From: Tridacna crocea
Lineage: Eukaryota > Mollusca > Bivalvia > Cardiida > Cardiidae
Reading direction: 5' to 3'
Assembly: GCA_943736015.1 (NCBI GenBank)
Contig: OX031065.1
Coordinates: 43,696,992 to 43,760,991 of the forward strand
Length of the DNA: 64,000 nt
In this document: one piece after another, positions 54,094 to 63,852 of the stretch
How positions within the stretch are numbered: the stretch's first letter is position 1
Layout: every line of letters begins with the position of its first letter
Program-made: the position numbers and the translations under genes
The notes under the pieces: generated by a model
What the model was told of the DNA's origin: nothing
Database searches by the model: none
The model's input: only the letters and a program-made list of their open reading frames with translations

Positions 54094-54319
54094 CCATTTC
54101 CCAAACGGCAAATTTTAGACTCTTCCAAACTCAAAAGAGTTTGCAGATGACAATTTCAAATTTGATAAAAATGGAAGAAAGTTCCCCAAATGGATAGAAA
54201 ACACTGTGGGAAAAGGACAAATTGCTCATTATGAGCAATTTCTCCTTTTCCCACAATGTTTTCAAAAGACTTGTACTGTAGACACATAAAGACAAGGGCT
54301 TGTTTGGAAAAGTGGTTAA
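54090..54319 (-). mobile_element. TTAA MITE, subfamily with CTCATTATGAG core
   Basis: TTAACCATTTCCCAAACGGC at the left, core AAATTGCTCATTATGAGCAA, TTGTTTGGAAAAGTGGTTAA at the right. TTAA at 54090-54093 and 54316-54319. Its core differs from the main family and its arms differ from family C. Confidence 0.8.
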
Positions 54320-54394
54320 GAGTTAATTACAAGTCCAAAGGCTACTTTTACACAGGATTGTTTGGCAAAGGGTATAGCTATAATGTAGAAATAA

Positions 54395-54590
54395 TAGATT
54401 AAGATCAGATGGCTCTCATTTAGTCTGATCTTGGTATGCACTGTCTGATGGTTTCGGGGTAAAACTACCAACATATAGTGTAATTTTGAGGCCATTCATG
54501 GCATCATAAAACTACCTGGGTAGATCAAAGATCAAACTGCACATTTTGAGCAGCATTTATGATCAGACTGCACTTAAAGCATGATTATAC
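54395..54590. mobile_element. Family E hairpin MITE pieces
   Basis: GATTAAGATCAGATGGCTCT faces TAGTCTGATCTTGGTATGCA CTGTCTGATGG at 54397-54450. GATCAAACTGCACATTTTGA and GATCAGACTGCACTT follow at 54529-54576. The arms match the 57711-57777 hairpin imperfectly. Confidence 0.55.
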
Positions 54591-54814
54591 ACTTGAAATA
54601 AAAACACAGTGAATAGAAACTGAACGATTACAACTCTAAACTAGAGTTTCTGTGAAAACATCACTCCTCTATTTATACTATTGCTAAGGCTTCAGTGTCA
54701 TCAGTTTTGAAAAATGTAATTCTGATAGCTGTAAATCAGTTTTACGATCATAATTACGCTTTCGTAGACAGTGTAGATCAAGATTAAGGTCTCTAAGAGA
54801 CTCCTAGTCTCTTC

Positions 54815-55043
54815 TTAACCCTTTCCCAAATGACAAATTTTAGACACTTCAAAAAACAATGAGTTTGCAGATGACAATTTCAAATTTGATGAAAATGGCA
54901 GAATTAGTTCTCCAAATGGGTAGAAAACACTGTGGAAAAGGAGAAATGGCTCGTTATGAGCAATTTCTCCTTTTCCCACAGTTTTTTCAAAAGACTTGTA
55001 CTGCAGACACATAAAAACAAGGGCTTATTTGGGAAAGGGTTAA
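54815..55043 (-). mobile_element. TTAA MITE, CTCRTTATGAG-core subfamily, second copy
   Basis: TTAACCCTTTCCCAAATGAC at the left (54815-54818), core ATGGCTCGTTATGAGCAATT, TTATTTGGGAAAGGGTTAA at the right (55040-55043). It shares the arm phrase GACTTGTACTG(T/C)AGACACATAAA with the copy at 54090, which defines a subfamily. Confidence 0.85.
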
Positions 55044-55609
55044 ACATACCGTCTGAGCTTTGATCTATACTGTTCAGTTGTTTTTTGTTGTGTTGCGCAG
55101 TATTATCCTTATGCAGATATAAATTTCAGCAAAACAGCTGGTTCGTATCAGTTCACTCAGAATCCTCCTGCCGAAAATCTGGTTAATTGACTTGAGATCA
55201 CTAGTTTTAAAATTGGCATTCGTTGACAAAATAATCAGAGGAAATATAACGTAAAATTATTATTTATTTCATCAGCTTGTGGTTAATGATGGGGAAATAT
55301 TTGCCAAAAAGGGAAAAGATATGCGAAAATAACGAGTGCCGCTGTAAAAACTCTATTTATTGTACTACTTTAAACAAGCCACTTCTTCCTTTTTTTCCTT
55401 CTCAGAATTATCATTTATAAACCTAAGAACCACTATATTTCATTGTAAAGGGAGATAATAATTACCTCTCTTTTGGGAAAGTAACACAAGTATTAACAAG
55501 TTATTTGAGAGACATCAAAGGAATTTCTGGTCCATCAATAAATTCTTATTTATCAACTATCAAGATATTTTATTCAATGTTACACTAGTACCATTTGGGG
55601 TGTACTGTC
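55044..55609. other. Region without recognised gene
   Basis: CTTTGATCTATACTGTTCAG near 55058 is a possible family E arm. The rest is unique-looking. Confidence 0.35.
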
Positions 55610-55842
55610 TTAACTTACTACCACACAATCCCTACTTTTGACGACCCTGAGAAAGAAGCCTTCTGAAAACATTGTAGGAAATAGAAGAAAATGCTGGTAA
55701 CCAGCATTTTCTCCTTTCCCCACAATGTTTTCTTCCTTTCCAAACCAAATTTCAGTTTTTGAGTCACTTTAATTAATTTCGTCAATTGCAAATGCTTCCA
55801 ATATAGATTAGTCTAAAATTACATTGTTTGGTAAAGGGTTAT
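55610..55842 (+). mobile_element. TTAA palindromic MITE
   Basis: TTAACTTACTACCACACAAT at the left, core ATGCTGGTAACCAGCAT, TTGTTTGGTAAAGGGTTAT at the right. Confidence 0.8.
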
Positions 55843-56249
55843 GGATGTAATTCTGACAGATCATCGATTCCACTGTTGTCATTAACGAAAAAACAATCAT
55901 GCGTCATCCTATTTTTTTCATCAGTCAGTAACCATACTTACAGTGTCTTAATCCAGATTTATATTATCTAACTATGTCAACAACATCCTTTAATATCACA
56001 AATACAAGGTTAATTAACCTTTTGAACTTCCCTTCCTCCAATATCAGAAAAGTCTTGGACATACTGGTAAATCTTGGCTCTCTCTTGCTTTACACACAAC
56101 TGTTCGCAAAGGAAATACAAACCTTTGCAAAGGAATTACTAACAGTTAAAGTTAAAGCTATTACCAAACATGATTATACCCCCACACCAGCTCCTTGTCA
56201 CAAAAACAAGTCTTTGTCACAGAATGCAGAATGCTTTAGTACAAAAGTA
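55843..56249. other. Region without recognised gene
   Basis: The plus-strand open frame 55974-56309 (111 codons) is the longest here outside clear repeats. It is K/T/N-rich with no recognisable domain and ends in the next repeat, so I do not call it. Confidence 0.35.
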
Positions 56250-56447
56250 AGAGTTGCAAAAAAAGTTCAAGGGGAGATAATTCTGCAACAAATTGCAGCA
56301 GGGTCATGAAAATTGCACATAAACAATTTCATATAGATCTACATTGGAATAATGTGTGTAAATTTGAGTTCAGTACCTTGCGTAGAAACGGATGGGCAGA
56401 CGGACACACAGATCAACAAACAGCAATGGTGATACGGTGATTCAAAT
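56250..56447 (+). mobile_element. Probable Helentron-like or related 3' domain, degraded
   Basis: GGGCAGACGGACACACAGAT and GGTGATACGGTGATTCAAAT resemble the GACGGAC-type 3' domains seen elsewhere. No hairpin terminus is preserved. Confidence 0.4.
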
Positions 56448-56676
56448 ATAACCCCGCCATACAGCAAAATTTTAGACCTATCCAAACTGAAAGCATTTGC
56501 AGATGGCAAGTTTGTTGAGGCTCAAATGACGCAATTTTTCTTTGATAGGCTGGAAAACTTTGTGGAAAAAGGAGAAAATGCTGGTTACCAGCATTTTCTC
56601 CCTTTTCTCACAATGTTTTCAAAATGGCCTCTACCTCAGGATCGCCAAAAGTCATCACTGTGTGGTAAAGGGTTAA
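56448..56676 (-). mobile_element. TTAA palindromic MITE
   Basis: ATAACCCCGCCATACAGCAA at the left, core ATGCTGGTTACCAGCAT, CTGTGTGGTAAAGGGTTAA at the right (56673-56676). Confidence 0.75.
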
Positions 56677-57558
56677 GTATGAAAAATTATAAAGGGTGAT
56701 AACTCCTAAATGATGGCACTAAAAATTATGGTTTTGAAAATAATGCAGTTCTAGTCAATGTCGTCTATCAAGCTGTGAACTTTAATGGAGTTTTTAAGTT
56801 ATGCTCTGGACAAATTTTAGTCAAATATGAAAAAGAGCAATATATCCTTAACTATGCAACCAAGAGTTATGGTTCTTTTGCACAATGTAATATATCCACC
56901 TGAGAAGTATCATGTTTAAACCTCTTTTATTTTTTGAGTTATGCTACAGATAAAGTTTAGGTATGAAAAAGAACGAAGGGCAATCACTCCTAAATTCTGG
57001 AACTGAAAGTATGGTTCTCATACACTTTTTCTCTTAACCCTTTACCCCATAAGGCATTCCTATGGCTTTTATAATTGACCATAAATAACAGCAAGGATGA
57101 GGCCGTTTCTTACGTGTAAATGACGTCTTTTGATAGCACAGAAAACATTGTGACAAAAGGTGAAATTGCTCGTCACGAGCAATTTCACCTTTTGTCTCGA
57201 TGTTTTCCAAAGCAATGTGTAGAAATGAGTATCTATGGAGTAAAGGGTTAACCTGTAAAGTTTCATGTTTATATCTCAAGTAGTTTTCAAGTTATATGCT
57301 CTGGACAAAATTTAAGTAAGAAAAATAACAAAGGGCAATATCTGCTAAATTATACAACCAAGGGTTATGGTTCTTGTGCACTGCACCTTTCCTTGACGAG
57401 ATCTATCCTCCTGTGAAGTATTATGTTTATGCCTTTGATAGTTCTTGAGTTATGCTCTGGATAAAAAAGTGGAACGGAAGGACAGAATGACAGAAGTTGG
57501 GAAGGACAGATAGCTACTAATAATATATCCCCAAGCGCCTTTTTGGCGTCGCATAAAA
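56677..57558 (+). mobile_element. Helentron-like element, family 4-related, with nested MITE
   Basis: Diverged family 4 units (AAGGGTGATAACTCCTAAAT, GTTATGCTCTGGACAAA, GGTTATGGTTCTTGTGCACT) end in a 3' terminus with the hairpin GCGCCtttttGGCGtcGCATAAAAA. The 5' terminus is not seen. A family C MITE occupies 57034-57251. Confidence 0.7.
57034..57251 (-). mobile_element. TTAA MITE family C nested in the Helentron-like element
   Basis: TTAACCCTTTACCCCATAAG at the left and GGAGTAAAGGGTTAA at the right (57248-57251). The core is GAAATTGCTCGTCACGAGCA ATTTC. The opposite orientation and matching arms relate it to 35950-36178. The flanking TTAA pair marks the insertion. Confidence 0.85.
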
Positions 57559-57710
57559 AGCTCCAACAGCTGAGCTACAAGACTATCTTCCGGAAAGTTG
57601 ACACAGACAGTGCTTAATTAACATAATGGACTGCTTCAATTATATAAATAATCCACAGTACCAAATTTTAACTTTTGTTAACTCGTATGTTCAGAATATG
57701 TAACAAAGCA

Positions 57711-57777
57711 GTGGACTGTGTAGATCAAGATCAGACTGCATGTTCTGTGCAGTCTGATCTTGATCTACACAGTCCAC
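57711..57777. mobile_element. Perfect hairpin, family E
   Basis: The arms are 30 bp and match exactly: GTGGACTGTGTAGATCAAGA TCAGACTGCA, a 7-nt loop TGTTCTG, then the complement. Imperfect relatives lie at 33681, 54395 and 57965. Whether this is the whole element or the middle of a longer MITE is unclear. Confidence 0.85.
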
Positions 57778-57964
57778 AAAAACAACTAAACTTGGTTCCA
57801 GTGGTCATTCGGGAGGGTAAAAGGTCAGTAAGTGCTGCCCATGATTATTTTTTTCTAATCTGTTCCCTGTTTCTTTACTAATATCAGCTTGACTGGACAA
57901 TACACCATAATGAGATAATGAGGTCTTAACCCTTACGGTTCCTTTCTTATTTATAGCTGCCTTT

Positions 57965-58032
57965 GTGTCCAGTGTAGATGAAGATCAGACTGCTCAGAAC
58001 ATGCAGTCTGATCTTTGAACTACACTGTCCAC
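57965..58032. mobile_element. Imperfect hairpin, family E
   Basis: GTGTCCAGTGTAGATGAAGA faces TCTTTGAACTACACTGTCCA, with GATCAGACTGC and GCAGTCTGATC inside. It lies about 190 bp from the perfect copy. Confidence 0.75.
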
Positions 58033-58829
58033 TATGCATTCTACAAACAAACAACCTGCGAACTCTATTTATATACGTCTTATTGCCAAGTTCTAACACA
58101 TGTCTCTAGAGAGTTTATTCAGCACTCCATGAGTTAAGTTCTTTCTCTCTAAGAACATCAGATTATTAGATATATTACACCTGGGTTTTGTCTGGCTATC
58201 TGTCTAGGTTTATCAATAAGTCATCATCACATGCTTACCCTTGAATTGTCAAGTACAACTTCAGTTCCTTTTTAGTTTAATCATATTTATTTTACATCGA
58301 TTGAGAAACAAGTTCTTACAACTTATACTAATCTCTCTTGATTTTGCTTGCTTCCTAGGAACTACACCAATACTTGTTCCGAAACTGTGGGCCAATGAAA
58401 AATCCAGAAGTTTACATCTGCTCCCTTTTCGCTGTGTGTTGTCAGGACAGACTCCATCAAATGTACCCTTTTCGATGCAAGGCCGCAAGTGCTTTTTTGG
58501 AGTTTCTTTTATTTGTATTTTGCACAATACTCTTTCGAATGGTTGGCTGCTTTTGCGCATAACCATGATCAAAATGATACTCAGTGGCAAAAAAGGAATG
58601 AATCCTGTGGCATTATGACTATCTTCAATCCACAGAAGGAAAATGGCCCCCTGTTGTCAAGTCTTGTATGCAGAGTACGGACTGCACTAATGAGCTTAAC
58701 AGGCTTTTCGTTTTGAGCTAACCTCATTCTAGTCAATGACTAACTTAGCACTGTAGAAATATGATAACCTTTTTTTTTTTTTAAATATTCCAAGTTGATA
58801 GAAAATGTGCCAAATGCAAAGTAGTAGTC
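58033..58829. other. Region with unexplained long open frames
   Basis: Between 58241 and 58618 frames are open on both strands (125 codons plus, 109 codons minus) and TTTTGCTTGCTTCCTAG at 58341-58357 is a good acceptor. No domain is recognisable in any frame. It could be a decayed exon or transposase piece; I do not name it. Confidence 0.3.
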
Positions 58830-60070
58830 TATGCGGGACACTTTTTAAGTTCAAAGAGTAGGGCGGTCTTTATAAAACCGCTTGAAATATCAAAATTTTA
58901 TTTATCTAAGACCTTTGAAATATGCCCCATCTGCCTCCACACACATTTTACAACGATCTACCCATTTTCGGAACGCCGCCCGGTATATGTTGCAGACACT
59001 TGTAGACCGCACTGCCTATACCACAACAGGATTCAAAAGGGTGCCCTTCCAGCATTTCCTTTAGTCTTGGGAACAACTAAAAGTCACAGGAGGACAAGCC
59101 AGGGCTGCATAGGGGATGATCTAAGATTCTTTCAGATATTCCTGTACCGTAGCGGATTTATGGGCCGGTGCGTTATCATGGAGTAATTTGATGCTGCCGA
59201 CACCGGTGCGAGGTCTGTGTTTCTGATAGAAATCAACAAAATGAGTAAGAACACTTTCTCTGTAAAACTTTCCAGTGACAACTAACTTTCGGGACTGGAA
59301 TTTGAAGGACTGGACCTTTCGAATCAAAGAATGTTGCATACAACATGGAATTGGATGTTTTGCAATGGCGCGCAATGACAAGTCTGTCGCCCTCAGATGA
59401 AACCCAAACCTTATTTTTAGCCTTAGAATCGGGTTGAAAATGAAAGATCCAGGTTTCATCACCTGTAACTATCTCTTCCAAACGATGTGGGTCATTTATC
59501 ATATTTTTCTATAACTTGCGATGCAAATCTAACCCGACTTTGTTTCTGCTCGCCAGTAAACAAATGGGGCACCCAGTGCGCACAGATCTTATGTAGCCCG
59601 AGTCGTTCACGTAAGATCTTCAAAACACATGACGAATGAATGCCACTTAATTCTTCTATCTCTTGCACGGTATAACGTGCGTCTTCCTCAATTAACGTTT
59701 TCACAGTAGCAACATTCTTTTCCGTCAAAACAGAAACCAGCCTACCCACCCAAGGGTCATTTTCAATTGACTCCCGACCATCATTAAAACGACGTAGCAT
59801 ATTTTAAAGCACCATTCCCATAAACTTTTTGCAAATCAGCATGAATTTCTGTTGGTGGAAACCCAAGCAGTGCTCGAATCTTACAATATACCCTCTGTTC
59901 AGAGATTTTTCTATCCATATTGAATGCTATATTTTACTATAGTGTATAAAACCACGTTGAAAATACCCAGCACAGCGCACACATGGACCTGACGTGCGTC
60001 GCATACCGTGACACCGTTCGAGAGAGGATTGATTACGCTTACTCTCCGAAGTTAAAAAGTGTTCCTCGTA
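58830..60070 (-). mobile_element. Mariner-family DNA transposon, inactive, second type
   Basis: The inverted ends are TATGCGGGACACTTTTTAAG on the left and, in complement, TACGAGGAACACTTTTTAAC on the right, each followed by TTC..AGAG. TA is at both outer edges. Length is about 1.24 kb. The ends and protein differ from the mariner at 22957, so it is a separate lineage. It holds one broken transposase gene. Confidence 0.9.
58902..59918 (-). pseudogene. Mariner transposase, broken
   Basis: Starts at ATG 59918 (MDRKISEQRVYCKIRALLGF), with the helix-turn-helix part leading to RRFNDGRESIENDP. Then come ARYTVQEIEELSGIHSS and LHKICAHWVPHLFTGEQK. The first catalytic Asp is in IVTGDETWIFHFQPDSKAKN, the second in KLLHDNAPAHKSA, and the third survives in a CDF context near 59070. 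The conserved C-terminus AAFRKWVDRCKMCVEADGAY ends at a stop at 58902-58904. It needs several frames: changes near 59800 and 59490, stops around 59120 and 59065, and another frame change before 58990. It is more decayed than the copy at 23149. Confidence 0.88.
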
Positions 60071-60442
60071 TAATTATGATTACATAGAACATTATTCTCT
60101 TACCCTGAATATGGTGCTTCATAGATTTTAATCTAGTTGTAACAAAGTTCATGCCTGTCCAAAAGAAGTGGCAAGAAATAACGTAAAACACAGCGAAATG
60201 TAGTCATAGTTCATTACATTTCATTATTTTGCAACATACAAATAGCAAGCAAACTCCACAAACAAATTTGCAGAGGATTGCATTGAAAAGTTATAACATG
60301 GATAATAATTTAAGACTGCACCTGGATTTTTATGCTAAAGAAGAAAATAGCTCAATTTACAAACAAATTCTCCTTTTTTCACTTCTGTTTTAAGGCAAAT
60401 TGCTGTTGCATTAAAAAAAAAGTTTTCTGTAGGTTTAAGGAG
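60071..60442. other. Region without recognised gene
   Basis: AT-rich. A weak MITE-core trace (caaattctccttttttcac) lies at 60364-60382. Nothing else. Confidence 0.35.
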
Positions 60443-60677
60443 TTAACCCTTCACCACACAACAAAATTGTAGCAAGTTGTGCAAATTAAAAGCATTTGCA
60501 AATGACAATTTTAATGTGGTTCAAATGGTGCAACTATTCTTTGATATGGTAGAAAACATTGTGGGAAAAGGAGAAAATGTTAGTAGTTACCTGCATTTTC
60601 TCTTTTGCAATTATGTTTTCCAAAGGCTTCTTTGCCACCGATGTTAAAAGTCGGCATATTGTGCGGTAAAGAATTAA
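60443..60677 (-). mobile_element. TTAA palindromic MITE, first of a joined pair
   Basis: TTAACCCTTCACCACACAAC at the left (60443-60446), core ATGTTAGTAGTTACCTGCAT, TTGTGCGGTAAAGAATTAA at the right (60674-60677). Confidence 0.75.
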
Positions 60678-60903
60678 CTCTTTACAAAACAAGAAACTTC
60701 TGGATGAATCCAAATCAGAGGCATTTTCAGACCACAAATTGATTCAGTCTAACATGACTGGATTTATGTTTGAAATTATAGGAAACAATTTGGAGCAGGA
60801 GAAAAATGATGATTACCAACATTTTCTCCTTTTCCCATAATGTTTTCAAAAGCTTCTCCCTGGGGCTTGTTCAAACCTGAGTACTGTTGTCAAGTGTGGT
60901 GTC
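60674..60903 (-). mobile_element. TTAA MITE, degraded, second of pair
   Basis: TTAACTCTTTACAAAACAAG at the left (shared TTAA), core ATGATGATTACCAACATTTT, TGTTGTCAAGTGTGGTG at the right. Confidence 0.65.
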
Positions 60904-60944
60904 CTTTCAACAATGTTTTGTATATTCTGGTCATTGTTCAACCT

Positions 60945-61087
60945 TGTAACCAGCATTTCCTCCTTTTCCCACAATGTTTTCTACTCTTCTAAAGTCAAGT
61001 TTCAAGTTATGAGTCAAGTCTTTTTGTCATCAGCAAAGGCTTTCAATTTGGACAAGTCTGAAATTTTGTCATGTGGTAAAGCATTAA
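60945..61087 (+). mobile_element. TTAA MITE, right half only
   Basis: GTAACCAGCATTTCCTCCTT through CATCAGCAAAGGCTTTCAAT to GTCATGTGGTAAAGCATTAA (61084-61087). The left arm is absent. Confidence 0.75.
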
Positions 61088-61756
61088 GATGGGACTGTAA
61101 TGTCTTGTCTGATGAAAAGACTAAAAGTGTCAACCGTTTTGGTGATCTATCACCGACTGATGAGTCAGAAGATATGCTTTTTTGATGTCGGATGATGGCC
61201 ACCTAAGTTGTGAACAGTTAAATACAACTGCTTACCATATCTTTTATATCATAACACAACTGTTTCTATTTCTCAAGTTAAACGATGCCCAAAGTTAATC
61301 TCAAAGATGCATCCAATCATCAAATATTAATGCACTGAACAAATTTAAATGTACGTCACCTCCCATAAACAAAATGCAAAATTGCTATGACTTAACACCT
61401 TTGCCAGTTTCCTACAATGTTTTTTGTCATCTATAACAATTAACAGAGACTGAAAACTATGATGTACATATTGGTCAAGGAGGTTGTGAAGAATAAATCC
61501 TCTTGAACTGCAAATAACCCAGCTTGAAAAGGAGATTAAGAAGTTTTATGAACTTATAAAAATACAATTCCTTGAGATCACAGATGTTTGAAAATGGGGG
61601 TCCCCTCATTTTAAAACATCATTTCTTAACTGAAACAAATTTGAAGGGTATACACATTAGCATTATTCATCAATTGACTCAATGTTAAGTTCAACATCTG
61701 GCAATTGTGAAGTAAGAACAACAAATAGAACAGCATCTATCCCATGGTCAGTATGA
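61088..61756. other. Region without recognised gene
   Basis: CTTTGCCAGTTTCCTACAATG at 61399-61420 may be a MITE-core trace. The rest is unique-looking. Confidence 0.35.
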
Positions 61757-61924
61757 AATAGATGATAATCAACTGGTTGTTTTTGATATGAAAAATATCT
61801 CACGAGGATGCGTTGTTAGGCGTTGAAAAAACCAGTGCACAGCACAAGTCTTTTTTAACGCCTTACTACGCGTCCGAGTGAGATATTTTTCACATCAAAA
61901 ATAAACAGTTGATTATTCTATTTA
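61757..61924. mobile_element. Palindromic MITE, family F
   Basis: The left arm GATAATCAACTGGTTGTTTT TGATATGAAAAATATCTCAC and the right arm GTGAGATATTTTTCACATCA AAAATAAACAGTTGATTA are inverted copies. Inside, GGATGCGTTGTTAGGCGTT pairs with AACGCCTTACTACGCGTCC around a loop of about 35 nt containing GTGCACAGCAC. Only one copy is in this window. Confidence 0.75.
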
Positions 61925-62429
61925 TTATATACCTTATTAACATCGTTATTTGTAAGTTTGCGTTTGAAAGTCGAAAAAAATGTAGTCAAAAAAAAAGTAG
62001 TTCCCAAATTACGGCAGGAGGTGAAAGTGAAAGTTGATAACGTCACTAGTGATGATATCAAAATTTATTACACTGGGAAATTCCAGGATTTCACTGCTAG
62101 GTATATAATAAAACTATATATCACTTCCCTGAACTATCAATTCTTTAAGCTAAGTAGATGATTTAAAGGCTTTATAAATTAAGATACCATAGGTATGTCA
62201 ATACTCAGATAATCATATTTCTATGGCCTCAAAAGTCAGCATGAAAGAACATGAATTTAACATGTTTGTTGTGTCATGCCAACTGTGTGCATATTACCAT
62301 TACTCTAACTCAATAAATCTTTCATTATCAGTTTATATTATTATTTGTGTTTTGAATAACAATGTTAAAATCATGCACTGTGATGAGATAATTTCAAACC
62401 AAATACAATAATGTTTGTATGATCTTATC
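61925..62429. other. Region without recognised gene
   Basis: The short open frames at 61958-62161 and 62223-62411 show no domain. K- and N-rich composition follows the AT bias. Confidence 0.35.
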
Positions 62430-62775
62430 ACGTTTCTAGGTTTTGCACTCTTGGTGGAAACCTATTAAAGCCACACAGTTCTAGGTTTTCCACTCTTGGT
62501 GGGAGCCTACTAGATAAAGCCACACAGTTCTAGGTTTTGCACTCTTGGTGGAAACCTACTAGATAAAGCCACACAGTTCTAGGTTTTCCACTCTTGGTGG
62601 AAGCCTACTAGATAAAGACACACAGTTCTAGGTTTTGCACTCTTGGTGGAAACCTACTAGATAAAGCCACACAGTTCTAGGTTTTCCACTCTTGGTGGAA
62701 GCCTATTAGATAAAGACACACAGTTCTAGGTTTTCCACTGTTGGTGGAAACCTACTAGATAAAGCTACACACAAA
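62430..62775 (+). repeat. 49-bp tandem array (7 copies) inside the Helentron-like element
   Basis: CTAGGTTTT recurs at 62436, 62481, 62530, 62579, 62628, 62677 and 62726: a 49-bp period after a first unit four bases short. Units read TTCTAGGTTTTGCACTCTTG then GTGGAAACCTACTAGATAAA and GCCACACAG. The unit is a sub-segment of the family 3 tandem unit (CTCTTGGTAGAGGTCCACTAG, ATAAAGC). GCACTC/CCACTC and AAACC/AAGCC variants alternate between copies, suggesting a 98-bp higher-order step. Confidence 0.9.
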
Positions 62776-63190
62776 ATTTGGTACCCTGGGTTTTACGGCT
62801 TGACCTGGGGGATTTCTAAAGTTTTTGTTATATACATAAGCCTTTGTGAAACGTGTCACCCCTGGGACAGGGCCAATTCTGACCCTAGGGCTATGATTTG
62901 GGCATTAGAGGGCTACTAGATAAAGCTACATTGGTAACCCTAGGCCTAAGGGTTTCAAACAAGAAAATCAACATTTTTGTTGCGATGGAAACTAGAGTTT
63001 TAGAAGGAATTAAATTCTTTGAAGAAATTCTAAAGAGGACTTTGGCAGGATTATTTGTTTGAAGTTTCATCAAAATTTGATGGGTAGTTTCAGAGAAGAT
63101 GTTTAAAATAAAAGTTATGGGATGCACAATCACAAAAAGCATACCAGGCTATGGCATAAGTCTGCTGTCCTTGTGCCATTGGAGCTAAAA
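62430..63190 (+). mobile_element. Helentron-like element, family 3, 5' truncated, with internal satellite
   Basis: It has one full family 3 unit (CACACAAAATTTGGTACCCT, GGGACAGGGCCAATTCTGAC, CTACTAGATAAAGCTACAT) and the family 3 3' domain (TTGCGATGGAAACTAGAGTT, TCATCAAAATTTGATGGGTA) ending in TGCCATTGGAGCTAAAA. The 3' hairpin is decayed. The 5' part is replaced by the 49-bp array. Confidence 0.8.
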
Positions 63191-63396
63191 TATTGAAATT
63201 TTACTCTAGAGTTCAACAGAAAAGAGCATGAAATTGCAAACTTGAGAAAAATTTGATTTCTGCATGGTTTGTAAACCAATAATATTGTAGCAAAGAAATT
63301 GTGATGATGCTGTTCCATTTGAATGCATTTCATCAAAATGTTGGGTTTTTCTACAAACCAAAGACTACACAATTAAATTGCCAGGCCCTAATAGAA

Positions 63397-63625
63397 TTAA
63401 CTCATTACCACACGAGACAATTTTAGACTGGTTCAAATTGAAAGCATTTGCAGACGACAAATTAAAGGTGACTGAAAAATTGAAATTTGTTCTGGGAAGG
63501 GTAGAAAACACTGTGAGAAAAGGAGAAAATGCTGGTTACCAGCATTTTCTCCTTTTCCCACACTGTTTTCAAAAGGCTTCTTTCTCAGGGGCGTCAAAAG
63601 TAGGGATTGTGTGGTAATGGGTTAA
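63397..63625 (-). mobile_element. TTAA palindromic MITE, near complete
   Basis: TTAACTCATTACCACACGAG at the left (63397-63400), perfect core ATGCTGGTTACCAGCAT, GTGTGGTAATGGGTTAA at the right (63622-63625). An uninterrupted 79-codon frame on the plus strand here is only the translated MITE. Confidence 0.85.
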
Positions 63626-63852
63626 GTACTGTAACAACACTCTTGATCATAGCAAAAAAGGAAAATATTTAATTAGTGCCATGAAGTTCTGTCCACATTA
63701 CACAGGGCTGAAAATTATTTAATAAGGACCAGAAAGCTCAGTCCATAGCATGTAACCCTTGATGCCTACACTATAGTTCAAAAGACGGACATCTGATTAG
63801 GGGTTGAAGCCCTATCTACAGTACACAAGGTGATCATTTTTTGATGATGCCC

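Noticed and set aside
62430-62775. Regular 49-bp direct repeats resembling a CRISPR array
   Set aside because: There are no unique spacers: the whole period is repeated. The setting is eukaryotic and inside a transposon.
63378-63617. A 79-codon plus-strand frame whose peptide (LKAFADDK..., VENTVRKGENAGYQHF) recurs at 28365, 38642, 49028, 49648 and 61014
   Set aside because: The recurring 'protein' is just the translated TTAA MITE, including its palindrome. Copies are broken in most places, appear in either orientation, and have no conserved start or codon bias.
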